DNA from: Prevotella sp. UBA7764
Lineage (GTDB): Bacteria; Bacteroidota; Bacteroidia; Bacteroidales; Bacteroidaceae
Direction: 5' to 3'
Assembly (NCBI GenBank): GCA_002481295.1
Contig: DLDU01000068.1
Coordinates: 1-64,000 of the forward strand
Length of the DNA: 64,000 nt
The notes under the pieces were generated by a model that saw nothing but the letters and a program-made list of their open reading frames with translations, had not been told where the DNA came from and ran no database searches. The position numbers were made by a program, and so were the translations under genes. This document shows, one piece after another, positions 1 through 7,543 of the stretch. How positions within the stretch are numbered: position 1 is the stretch's first letter; every line of letters begins with the position of its first letter.

Positions 1-330
1 ATTACTCGAATTTGGTTGGACGGACATCACCTCTATGCGATGACAGAGTCGGGAGAGATTGCTGATTATGACCTTTCTACGATGAGGGGATTCCGTCACG
101 CATCACCCTCGCAGCTCGGTAACTTCACAGTAGTGAACGATAAAGACATTCACTGGCCAGACCTTGGTGAGGACATCAATTTGGAAGGTATGCTCTATGA
201 CAATCATCTCTGTCTACTTACTGCTACAGAGGACTCGGTTTTATACCGGCCGGAGCCGCAGAGTCACGACTGTGTGGCTGACCCTATCGGTTCTGCTGAT
301 CCCGCTACCTCAACCTCTATGAATTCATAG
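1..330 (+). CDS. DUF2442 domain protein, 5' partial
   Basis: The frame is open from the first base of the window, so the gene begins upstream. The first residues (ITRIWLDGHHLYAMTESG) match the start pattern of the DUF2442 family, and the same kind of domain recurs in the gene at 10014-10427. DUF2442 proteins are small and often sit beside DUF4160 proteins in toxin-antitoxin-like pairs; the partner, if any, lies outside the window. The last 35 or so residues are Ser/Pro/Asp-rich and unlike the family, so the C-terminus may be degenerate. Stop TAG at 328-330. The family call is fairly sure; the function is unknown. Confidence 0.6.
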   Translation: MTRIWLDGHHLYAMTESGEIADYDLSTMRGFRHASPSQLGNFTVVNDKDIHWPDLGEDINLEGMLYDNHLCLLTATEDSVLYRPEPQSHDCVADPIGSADPATSTSMNS

Positions 331-436
331 GATTTGACAAAAAAGTTGCAATTACACCTAAGGTGGCAGTTGGTATAGGTTGGCAAAAAGAATCATCCCG
401 TTAGCATTTCTCCGGAAAATAGTTGTCAACTTGATG

Positions 437-528
437 GTCAAACGTTCGTTGTACGTTCGGTCAAACATTCGTTTTACCTTTGGTCAAACGATTGTTTAAC
501 TAATAGTCAAACGTTCGTTTGACTATCT
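437..528. repeat. four contiguous 23-bp direct repeats
   Basis: Four units begin at 437, 460, 483 and 506, each starting GTCAAACGTTCGTT or a close variant, followed by a variable 9-nt tail. The last unit contains the near-palindrome AGTCAAAC-GTTC-GTTTGACT (505-524). There are no spacers of constant length between copies other than the tail, so this is a tandem repeat and not a CRISPR array. The regular 23-bp period (about two helical turns) and the palindromic core would suit a protein-binding array. Confidence 0.85.
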
Positions 529-858
529 GCTGAAAACCATTTTGATGCCTAATGCATTGCGTGATATGGTGTTAAGACTTTAGGTGAGTGATGGAAAAAA
601 TGTCTCGAAGGCAGTACGTCTGCGCATAGAGGATACTTGCACTCATGCGATACTTCATAAGATCTGTATGGATAAAAAGGTCATGCGAAGAGAAAAATTG
701 GCCTTAAGGAAATCTTAAGAAACAGTTAAGGTGATCTTAAGATTTTTCGTTTGAAAGTCCGTACCTTTGCAGCGTCAAAAGAAAACAAGACTCACAAACG
801 ATTAAAAATATACAGATTATCTAAAAGTGTACATTGCAAAGATGCGCAAATGAGAGGA

Positions 859-894
859 ATAGCAAAAGAAAACACGAAGTTTTTCTTTTGCATT
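859..894. repeat. A/T-rich hairpin element
   Basis: GCAAAAGAAAA at 862-872 pairs perfectly with TTTTCTTTTGC at 881-891 across an 8-nt loop, and the flanks (GAGGAAT / ATTCCCGAG) extend the pairing imperfectly. On the minus strand it lies just downstream of the decayed outer-membrane protein gene and could act as its terminator. I infer it is a dispersed intergenic hairpin element, but no second copy was found in this window. Confidence 0.6.
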
Positions 895-915
895 CCCGAG
901 TGCAGACTGTCTTAT

Positions 916-1208
916 TTAAAGATAGTGCAAATGAGTCCCCCGCTTGAACACCTTGCCACATTCTTCTTTGCCGGTGGCATCTCCTACTTCAAACTTTTCA
1001 CGATAGCCTACGCCGGGCATGATGGACCAATGAGACGAGAGATAGTAGTTCAGACCGTAGCCGACATGAAAAGCTGTTGGAGCCTCTTCATCAGCGAATT
1101 CGGTTGCATAGCCCAATCTGATATAGAAGTTGTGCTCAACGCGCTTTTCCTGTCCGACGGCAGGAAGACAAAGCTTAGGGCAAGCAGTCCTTTTCGCCGT
1201 TTCTTCAT
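916..1208 (-). pseudogene. outer-membrane beta-barrel protein remnant
   Basis: An ATG at 1208 opens a signal peptide (MKKRRKGLLALSFVFLP). A one-base frame change in the CTTCCTG region near the signal peptide end then moves the coding into another frame that reads LPAVGQEKRVEHNFYIRLGYA and continues with alternating aromatic and polar residues typical of small barrel proteins (YGLNYYLSSHWSIMPGVGY). The second frame ends at 916, far short of a full barrel (usually about 180-220 residues). It lies 34 bp downstream of the aminopeptidase gene on the same strand. A sequencing error could explain the frame change but not the early end. Confidence 0.55.
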
Positions 1209-1242
1209 GATGGCTACTATATATAATAAGGTGTATAGTTCA

Positions 1243-3780
1243 TTATTTCTTTGCCGGTCTGAGCAGCATCCAATAGGCGTTTTCCTTGATCTTGTTCATC
1301 AGAGCGGCGCGCAAGCCTTGCTGCCATGCTTTTTGTCGCTCATGGTCGGCAATCCATGAGTTGACGGTTTGCCGGGCTTCGGCAGAGTGATGGTCGTCCA
1401 TCAATGCTGAGAGCCAGTAACCGGGGAAGAAGATGTCGGAGGTCTGTTGGATGTCGACGATGGCATCCAAGCTAGGCTTTAAGTAGTTGTTGGCTTGCGT
1501 CTCTCGTGTTGGGTCGCATAAGAGCGACAGGGCACTCTCTGCCCACGGCTCAACGAGCCGGCCCGACTTGGGAATGAGGCTGAGGAACAAGCGGTGCTGC
1601 GCGGCTGTGTCGGACGTGCAGGCGCGGGCGATGAAGTCAAACTCGCGTTGCTCGTCGGTGGTCTTTAGCCGTTGATGCTGCGTGGCGAGGATATGCAGAC
1701 AGCTGTCGGGTAGGATGAGTGCGAGGTGATAGGCCAGTCGGGTGTAGTCGCGCTCGTTGAGCAGTGTGTCGTCGTGGCATAGCCATTTGCGGTAGAGGCT
1801 CCCAGTCACGACTTTCGAGGTGGCAACGTTGGCCAGACTGCGTGTCAGCTGTTGTCTGACGGCTTTGAGAGGATGGGAGGCAGACAGCGCGAAGAGTCTG
1901 CTCTCCATGCTGTCGCGTTGCTGTTTGTCAGTTGTCAAGTGGAGTAGGGAAGCGAGATTGCGGCAGAGTGTGGAGGCAGTCTGCTGGCCTTGGCATTGCG
2001 TCAGCGAGTTGCACAAGAGTTGGAACAACGCTGCTGTGGAGGCATCGGACACGCCTTGTCGCTCGGTGCAGAGTAGGTAGTTCTCATAGAGTGTGAGAAG
2101 CACGCTGTATGCTGCCGTGTTGTCGTCGTGGATATGCCGTGTCATCCATGCGGCGCAGCCCTGCCGGTCACTGTCGTTGATAATAAAGCGGCCATAGCCC
2201 TGTCCGTTGATGTTGGGAATGATCGTTCCGGGATGGCAGGGAACTTTGACGTGGACCTCAGAGTGATGAAAGTCCACGGTCACGGGGATGAGGCTGTCGC
2301 CACACAGCAGTCCATAGGTGGCTCGCTGAGGCCAGAAGAGTGAGCGATGGAAAGGATCGGACTGTCGGACGGTGAGCGTGTCGCCGTGCAGGCGGTAGGA
2401 GATGACGGGCACTCCCTTTTCGCGAACCCATACGTCAGAGAATTGGCGCACATGAGCCTGTGGCGCTACGGAGTCAAAGATAGCTACCAGATCGTTCCAT
2501 GTGGCGTTGGCGTAAGCGAAAGTCTTGAGATAGCGTCTGAGTCCCTCACGGAAAGCATCGGGTCCCATCTGTTGCTCCAGCTTATCCATCATGATAGGTG
2601 CTTTCTCGTAGATGATGTTACCATAGAGCAGTCCGGCACGGTTGAGGTTGTCCAAAGGCTGCTGGATAGGATGTGTGCCCAGGGTGCGGTCGGTCGACAT
2701 GGCTCTGGGATAATACGATTTGAGAAAGTTCAGGTCGTGGTTGATCAGTGGGAATTGCTCGCGTGCTATCTTGCTGGCCATGAAATTGGCAAACACCTCC
2801 TTTGTCCATACGTCATCGAACCAGCGCATTGTGACCATGTCGCCGAACCAAAGGTGGGCAGTCTCGTGGGCGATGAGCTGCAGGCGCGTCATCTCCTCAT
2901 CGGGAGTGGGCTGCGGTCCGAGAAAGATCTCTCTGTCGGTGAACTGTATGGCACCGGGATGCTCCATGCCACCAAACTGATAGCCGGGCAACACCACAAA
3001 GCCGTAGTCGCTGAAAGGACACGACCGTGCCGTATAGCGTTCCAACCATCTCAAGGCCAGAGCAGCCTCGTCGAAGCATTTGTCGAGTTGGGCTACCTTG
3101 GCGGGATCGGTCTCACGATAGAGCGCAGTCATGTGCCGTCCGTCGCGTACGACCGTCTTGGTCTGGAACTTTCCGGCAACAAAAGAGAACAGATAAGTCG
3201 GCAGCACATGGGTGGAGTCACTGCAGCGTGACACCCAGCCGTCGGGAGCCTGCAGCGTGCATTTGAAGAGCGCCTTCAGGTCGGGCTGGTCGAAGCAGGG
3301 GAACACCGTACGGGCATTGGCAGGAACAAAGAGAGAATAGAGATAGTCGGCATGGCGGTTCAGGCTCTTGTCGGCAGCGGTGAAAACCAGGTCAACGACG
3401 TTAAGACCTCGGCGCAGTGCCTGATGAGGGAGCAGGATGTGCTCGCTTTGCCATTCGGCTTTGAAGGACTTGCCATTGATGTGACCGAGATGCTGCACGT
3501 CCTTTCCCGCGAAGTCTAAAGGGAGGTCGGTCTTGGTATTGGTCAGATGGAAAGAGAGACGCAGTCGTCCCGTGACCGGCTGAGCGAGGTTGTCGGGAAT
3601 ACGGAAGTTGAGTTGGTATGTGATGTTGCTGACGCGGATCGCCCTTGCGACGGCAAGGCTACGTGCCACGCCCGGCTCCTGGGCACTCAAGGACAGAAAG
3701 GCGAGAAGGGCAATGGCTGTCAAAGCCAATGCCCTGCGAACTGTATCATTGATTTGTGGGAAGGGTATGGAATGTATCAT
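1243..3780 (-). CDS. M1 family metallo-aminopeptidase, exported
   Basis: An 845-residue zinc aminopeptidase that should remove N-terminal residues from peptides in the periplasm or at the cell surface. Residues 15-34 form a signal peptide ending LSLSAQ. The zinc motif HETAH is at 305-309 and the third ligand is E328 (KEVFAN), exactly 18 residues further on. The exopeptidase motif is GGMEH at 270-274, in place of the usual GxMEN. The C-terminal 400 residues are the helical ERAP-like region. A TAACTTTG -7 box at 3797-3804 lies about 17 nt before the ATG, flanked by an 8-bp inverted repeat. Downstream is only a decayed gene, so it is probably transcribed alone. Confidence 0.92.
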   Translation of the reverse strand: MIHSIPFPQINDTVRRALALTAIALLAFLSLSAQEPGVARSLAVARAIRVSNITYQLNFRIPDNLAQPVTGRLRLSFHLTNTKTDLPLDFAGKDVQHLGHINGKSFKAEWQSEHILLPHQALRRGLNVVDLVFTAADKSLNRHADYLYSLFVPANARTVFPCFDQPDLKALFKCTLQAPDGWVSRCSDSTHVLPTYLFSFVAGKFQTKTVVRDGRHMTALYRETDPAKVAQLDKCFDEAALALRWLERYTARSCPFSDYGFVVLPGYQFGGMEHPGAIQFTDREIFLGPQPTPDEEMTRLQLIAHETAHLWFGDMVTMRWFDDVWTKEVFANFMASKIAREQFPLINHDLNFLKSYYPRAMSTDRTLGTHPIQQPLDNLNRAGLLYGNIIYEKAPIMMDKLEQQMGPDAFREGLRRYLKTFAYANATWNDLVAIFDSVAPQAHVRQFSDVWVREKGVPVISYRLHGDTLTVRQSDPFHRSLFWPQRATYGLLCGDSLIPVTVDFHHSEVHVKVPCHPGTIIPNINGQGYGRFIINDSDRQGCAAWMTRHIHDDNTAAYSVLLTLYENYLLCTERQGVSDASTAALFQLLCNSLTQCQGQQTASTLCRNLASLLHLTTDKQQRDSMESRLFALSASHPLKAVRQQLTRSLANVATSKVVTGSLYRKWLCHDDTLLNERDYTRLAYHLALILPDSCLHILATQHQRLKTTDEQREFDFIARACTSDTAAQHRLFLSLIPKSGRLVEPWAESALSLLCDPTRETQANNYLKPSLDAIVDIQQTSDIFFPGYWLSALMDDHHSAEARQTVNSWIADHERQKAWQQGLRAALMNKIKENAYWMLLRPAKK

Positions 3781-3819
3781 CTGATGGAGTTTTCTGCAAA
3801 GTTAAGTAGAATCCATCAG
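3781..3819 (-). promoter_or_regulatory. aminopeptidase promoter inside an inverted repeat
   Basis: On the minus strand TAACTTTG (plus coordinates 3797-3804) is a -7 box. It is flanked by CTGATGGA (3781-3788) and TCCATCAG (3812-3819), a perfect 8-bp inverted repeat that brackets the box and reaches the start codon. The layout would suit an operator or a 5'-UTR hairpin; which is inference. Confidence 0.5.
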
Positions 3820-3959
3820 ATATGCAAGCGATCCGAAGGAAACATGCGGGGCTTGTCCTCGCGGAAGGTTCAGCGCTACGCCGCAGACCATGCCTATGGG
3901 CCGGTTGTAGATGGTGGAGGCCAGTACATAAGTGGCAATGCCTATCAGTGCAGCGACCC

Positions 3960-4420
3960 TTACTCTTCCTGAAACGATACAAACTTTTTGATGTGATGAA
4001 GATAGACAAAGCAGGATGTGGTGAAGTAGACCAGTACTTGTGCCCACAAACCGATATACAGCGGTCGAATGTCTTGCAGCGTGCAGCCCATCGACATAAT
4101 ACGCGGATAAGCGTTCATGCCGAGCGACGATGGGAAGATATAGGAGAAATACTTCCAGAAGGGCGGCATGGCTGACGATGGTCAAGAGATGTCTGAGAGA
4201 AACACCATTGGCACCGACATGAACACGAAAATGAGAATGCAGTCCTCGCGACGATAGATGAGCGATGACAGCGTGATGGCAAAGAACGTGCACGAGAGGA
4301 TGTACGGCACGATGAAGGCCAGTAATGTAGGATAGTCGCCAAGCATGGGAAGGGCGAAGCCCTGAGTGGCCAGCACCGTGAGTACGCTGACGAACATCAT
4401 CTCGGGCAATCCACAATAGC
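3960..4420 (-). pseudogene. ABC-2 type transporter permease, C-terminal remnant
   Basis: Reading leftward, the frame gives membrane segments typical of the C-terminal half of ABC-2 permeases of the exporter type (GLPEMMFVSVLTVLATQG, then DYPTLLAFIVPYILSCTFFA), followed by MSVPMVFLSDIS, an in-frame TGA at 4182-4184, and then PSSAMPPFWKYFSYIFPSSL to a stop at 3960. In relatives the stop position is the Trp of a conserved SWP, so this looks like a TGG to TGA nonsense change. The 5' half of the gene is missing: similarity stops near 4410-4420, where an AraC remnant starts on the other strand. Confidence 0.7.
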
Positions 4421-4421
4421 A

Positions 4422-4759
4422 CGGGAAACCTTCGAAGCGATCTTTGACAGTTTCCTGCGTATGCTGACTACTGAGGAGGTCAAGCGTCAGCCGGTGAGCG
4501 TCTATGCCGCAAGACTCAACATCACACCGAAATATCTGACGATGGTCTGCACGCGATACAGTGTAAGTCGGCAATGGACTGGATCACGCAGTATTGCAAG
4601 GAAGATATTCGTTACTATCTTTGCCACACCGATCTGACGGTCAAAGAGGTGTGCACAAAACTGGGCTTCACCAACCTCTCTTTCTTCGGATCGTATGTGC
4701 GCAAATGCTTTGGCGTGTCGCCTTCGGCACTCAAGAAAAAAAGAATGGCAGAAAAATAA
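4422..4759 (+). pseudogene. AraC-family regulator, C-terminal remnant with frameshift
   Basis: The frame from 4422 reads RETFEAIFDSFLRMLTTEE, then SVYAARLNITPKYLTMVC, the start of an AraC DNA-binding domain. After the CGATACAGT at about 4553-4561 coding moves one frame and continues as KSAMDWITQYCKEDIRYYL and VKEVCTKLGFTNLSFFGSYV to the stop at 4757-4759. Restoring one base would give the usual SGKSAMDW junction. The whole N-terminal half is absent. It abuts the ABC permease remnant head-to-head at 4410-4422, which suggests a deletion joined two truncated genes. Confidence 0.7.
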
Positions 4760-4800
4760 TCTTGATGCCGAAAGCGACTCTCCTTATTATATATTATATA

Positions 4801-5118
4801 TTAGATGACTACTGCCGTTCCGCTCACTGCCACCATGAGCATAGAACCGCTTTGCCCCACGGTCTCGTAGTCGATGTCGATGCCGACGACAGCGTTGGCA
4901 CCGAGGTCGGCGGCGCGTTGCCGCATCTCGTCCAGTGCAGTATTCTTGGCTTCGCGCAGCACTTTCTCGTAGCTGCCCGACCGTCCGCCGATGATGTCGC
5001 GGATGCCTGCAAAGAGATCTTTCATGAAGTTGGCACCAATGATGGTCTCGCCTGTCACGATGCCCTTGTACTCTCTAATGGAATGACCCTCGATGGTCGG
5101 TGTGGTGGATAATAGCAT
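4801..5118 (-). CDS. YbjQ/UPF0145 family protein
   Basis: A 105-residue protein matching the UPF0145 (YbjQ, DUF74) family along its length, including the family's TTPTIEG start, the [19 protein letters not shown] stretch and the [13 protein letters not shown] region. The fold forms a pentameric ring; its biochemical role is not established. The start is supported by a minus-strand TATCTTTG box at 5141-5148, leaving a leader of about 17 nt. It is convergent with the AraC remnant and divergent from the methionine sulfoxide reductase gene. Confidence 0.88.
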   Translation of the reverse strand: MLLSTTPTIEGHSIREYKGIVTGETIIGANFMKDLFAGIRDIIGGRSGSYEKVLREAKNTALDEMRQRAADLGANAVVGIDIDYETVGQSGSMLMVAVSGTAVVI

Positions 5119-5291
5119 AATCTAAGACGTTTGGTTGCTGCAAAGATAGCGTTTTTATTTCAAAGTCCAAAGGAGAGAGGGATGAAATGTCTCTTGGCGG
5201 TATTCCTTTTGGCTTTGTGAGTGAAAAGAATAGAGAAGATTCGGGAATGACAAAGAAAAGTTGTAACTTTGCCTGAGATAGAATCTTATGT

Positions 5292-5756
5292 ATGACAGCA
5301 ATGAACAAAGATAAAGTTTATCAGCAACTGACGGCACAGGCAAAGAGTCTGGTCGATGGCGTGGACAACGTGGTTGGGGCCTTGGGCAATGTGGCAGCCA
5401 TGTTGAAAGAAGAACTTCCATCGTTCTTTTGGGTCGGCTTCTATGTTGTCAAGGATGGGCGTTTGCAGCTAGGCCCCTTCCAAGGTCCGGTCGCCTGCTA
5501 CAGCATCGAGAAGGGGAGGGGCGTCTGTGGCACTGCTTGGGAAAAGGCGCAGACGCTTGTCGTGCCCGACGTGCATCAGTTCCCCGGACACATCGCCTGC
5601 TCGTCACGTTCCAATTCCGAGATTGTCGTGCCGGTATTCTATGGTGGAGAGATCGTTGCCGTTATCGATGTGGACAGCGAAGACTTTGACGCTTTCGATG
5701 AGGATGACAAGCGTGGTTTGGAAGCAATAGCACAGATCGTGGCGCCACTCGTATAA
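5292..5756 (+). CDS. free methionine-(R)-sulfoxide reductase (GAF domain)
   Basis: A 154-residue GAF-domain protein of the fRMsr (MsrC/YebR) type, which reduces free L-methionine-(R)-sulfoxide in the cytoplasm, normally with thioredoxin. Three cysteines at 69, 79 and 103 have the 10 and 24 residue spacing of the resolving and catalytic cysteines of the E. coli enzyme (84, 94, 118). The FFWVGFY and VPVFYGGEIVAVIDVDS stretches are diagnostic. Translation may begin at 5292 or at the ATG at 5301 (MNKDKVYQ). A TAACTTTG -7 box lies at 5264-5271. It is probably monocistronic and related to oxidative-damage repair, like the oxyR gene further on. Confidence 0.93.
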   Translation: MTAMNKDKVYQQLTAQAKSLVDGVDNVVGALGNVAAMLKEELPSFFWVGFYVVKDGRLQLGPFQGPVACYSIEKGRGVCGTAWEKAQTLVVPDVHQFPGHIACSSRSNSEIVVPVFYGGEIVAVIDVDSEDFDAFDEDDKRGLEAIAQIVAPLV

Positions 5757-5774
5757 GTATAAGCTTTGGTTGTA

Positions 5775-6932
5775 TCAGCCTTTGCCGTTTTTCAGCCAAA
5801 TGCCAAAGAACCGGTCATAGACTTCGTAAGTGTTGTTTTGGTCGAGAACGAGCTCCTTCCCGACGAGCGTCTTGATGGCAGACCGCACGGTGCTGCTGGC
5901 ACCTAACTGGTATTTCATCAGGAAGTTCTTCCCCAGGACTTCCTTGATGGTTCCTTCGCAGGCGATGGCCCGTAGGAGCTGGCCTTGTTGTGGCGTGATT
6001 AAGCGCAGGAATGTCTGATAAGTGGCTTCGTTCTCCAGGGTGATCTCCTCAATGGTTTGACTGGTAATAGAGGGAGTTATCACTTTCTCATCGCTTTCGT
6101 AGAGCCTGTTGAGAACCATCTGCACATACCAAGTATGTCCGTGGAGCAACGTATAAACTACATGAAAAGTGTCCGGCGGCAGTTGCTGCCCATGCTCTTT
6201 AAATTTATCTTCCGCAAAGGCATAATAGGAATCTTCAACAATCTCTTTCAAGGGCATCATCTGTGTGCTCTGGTAGAAAGGACGGGCTGCTGAGGCGAAC
6301 ATCTCTTCCAAAAGGTGACGCTGACTGCCTGAGAAGATAAAGTGAACAGATGTCAACCGCTGGATATAGGACCGCAGCAATGCCTCGATATTCTTCTCAC
6401 CATAGCTTTCTATTGACTGAAATTCATCAAAGGCAATGTAACATTGTCGGCCCGACTGTTCCATATATTGAAAGATCTCAGCTAAAGAGTGCTCGGCCAT
6501 TTGTGGCTGCAAGTCCACAGAGAGCGACGGCTCGCCGGTCATGGGATCTAAAGAGAGCGTGGGGCGTAATGATTTGAAGAAAGCAGCAACCGTTTTCAAC
6601 ACTTTGGTCTCCCGGGTGTCGAGCGTTCCCAGTACAGCATTGGCCAGCTGACGGACGAGAGAGGCAAAGGAGTCGGTCTGATAGAGATCTACATAGTAGC
6701 ATGAGACGTTGTCATCGCTGTGCAGCAATTGATGGAAAGCATGATGGATAAGCCCTGTCTTGCCCATACGTCGTGGGCTGACGAGTGTGACATTGCGCCC
6801 GTTGCGCAAAGCCGACACAAGTTTGCGGGTCTCTTCCGTTCTGTCGCAGAAATACTCTGGTGAGATGTAACCCGTAAGAAGGAAAGGATTGATTGGCTTC
6901 TTCATATCTGATTCCCATTGATTGACATTCAT
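5775..6932 (-). CDS. AAA-type ATP-binding protein (archaeal-ATPase-like)
   Basis: 385 residues of the ATPase family common in Bacteroidetes and archaea. It has an N-terminal NPFLLTGYISPEYFCDR segment, a Walker A-like SPRRMGKTGL, a Walker B CYIAFDEFQSI and the sensor-like HFIFSGSQRHLL. The C-terminal 90 residues look like a winged-helix domain (YQLGASSTVRSAIKTLVGKE). The family's role is poorly known; some members accompany mobile elements or defence loci. The start could be 6932 (MNVNQWESD) or 6905 (MKKPINPF); the second is closer to relatives. A TATCTTTG box is at 6989-6996 on the minus strand, and a hairpin lies directly before the first ATG. Confidence 0.85.
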   Translation of the reverse strand: MNVNQWESDMKKPINPFLLTGYISPEYFCDRTEETRKLVSALRNGRNVTLVSPRRMGKTGLIHHAFHQLLHSDDNVSCYYVDLYQTDSFASLVRQLANAVLGTLDTRETKVLKTVAAFFKSLRPTLSLDPMTGEPSLSVDLQPQMAEHSLAEIFQYMEQSGRQCYIAFDEFQSIESYGEKNIEALLRSYIQRLTSVHFIFSGSQRHLLEEMFASAARPFYQSTQMMPLKEIVEDSYYAFAEDKFKEHGQQLPPDTFHVVYTLLHGHTWYVQMVLNRLYESDEKVITPSITSQTIEEITLENEATYQTFLRLITPQQGQLLRAIACEGTIKEVLGKNFLMKYQLGASSTVRSAIKTLVGKELVLDQNNTYEVYDRFFGIWLKNGKG

Positions 6933-6996
6933 GGCGATTCATAGCGAATCGCCTATTGCGAAAAGTTCGTTGCGAAAAGTTCGCAATGCAAAGATA
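6933..6996 (-). promoter_or_regulatory. ATPase gene leader: promoter, tandem repeat and hairpin
   Basis: Reading leftward the leader has a TATCTTTG -7 box (6996-6989), then two adjacent copies of a 14-bp word (TTGCGAAAAGTTCG on the plus strand at 6956-6969 and 6970-6983), then an 8-bp perfect inverted repeat GGCGATTC-atagc-GAATCGCC (6933-6940 / 6946-6953) that touches the ATG at 6932. The hairpin next to the start codon could regulate translation; the use of the downstream ATG at 6905 would remove that effect. Confidence 0.5.
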
Positions 6997-7039
6997 ATGG
7001 AATCCGGGGAGATAGCAAAGCTTTTGCGCCGATAATTTT

Positions 7040-7543
7040 CTATTTGCTGCTGTTCATCCCTTCCTTGAACCTTGCCAGGAGCATTTGGGCCATCTCGTTC
7101 TTCGGGTTGAGTTTCAGCGCTTCGTCGAAGTTGTCGAGAGCCTGACGATAGTAGCGCGGTCCGTTTTGCTGTGGATTGGTCACGATGAGCGCTGTGTAGT
7201 AGAAACCGTAGAGCGTGGCGAGGTCAGAGCGGTCAGTGGCTTTGGTGGGCTGCAGTGCTTCGATGTGTCGGATCACGCGCTGCGCCTCGTCGATATACTG
7301 CTGTACTTTGCTGTCTTGAGGTTGCGAACAGACGGTGCCGAGCAGGAGCACAGCTTGCTGGTATTTCGGCTGAATGCTGTCGGGCTGCATGGCTTCCAGG
7401 CGTTGCAGCGCGGCGAGTTGCTGCTCCATCGTGGGCTGACTCTGCTGGGCATGGAGACTGAGGAGGGAAACAACGATGAGGACGAGGGTCATCATGCGGC
7501 GGCAGGCGACGGAGGCCAGTGCCTTAGAAATTTGCGATGTCAT
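7040..7543 (-). CDS. exported TPR-like protein
   Basis: About 150-167 residues. It begins with a signal peptide (MMTLVLIVVSLLSLHAQ if the ATG at 7495 is used; the ATG at 7543 adds 16 residues) and ends in helices with TPR character, best seen in YYRQALDNFDEALKLNPKN. It overlaps the stop of the TonB-dependent receptor gene by up to 20 nt, so the two are one transcription unit and perhaps work together at the outer membrane. No specific substrate or family name is recognised. Confidence 0.75.
   Translation of the reverse strand: MTSQISKALASVACRRMMTLVLIVVSLLSLHAQQSQPTMEQQLAALQRLEAMQPDSIQPKYQQAVLLLGTVCSQPQDSKVQQYIDEAQRVIRHIEALQPTKATDRSDLATLYGFYYTALIVTNPQQNGPRYYRQALDNFDEALKLNPKNEMAQMLLARFKEGMNSSK

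Larger units (their letters stand above)
331..915. other. gene-poor interval with repeats
   Basis: No convincing gene is seen on either strand. It contains a four-copy 23-bp tandem repeat (437-528), a stretch with repeated CTTAAG-type words (about 700-742), a plus-strand TACCTTTG box at 762-769 with no gene behind it, and a hairpin element at 859-894. It lies between the DUF2442 gene and a decayed outer-membrane protein gene on the other strand. Confidence 0.6.

Noticed and set aside
437-528. CRISPR array
   Set aside because: Repeats are adjacent with 9-nt tails and no unique spacers; no cas genes.
751-1359. 202-residue plus-strand frame with a TACCTTTG box near its start
   Set aside because: It crosses a hairpin element and runs antisense to the outer-membrane protein remnant and the aminopeptidase end; no domain seen.
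2347-3231. 294-residue plus-strand frame
   Set aside because: Antisense of the aminopeptidase gene, whose zinc motifs make the minus strand certain.
3802-4422. 206-residue minus-strand frame
   Set aside because: Mostly a shifted frame of the ABC permease remnant; only its last part (RVRVAALIGIATYVLAST) looks membrane-like and could be a further remnant, but I could not place it.
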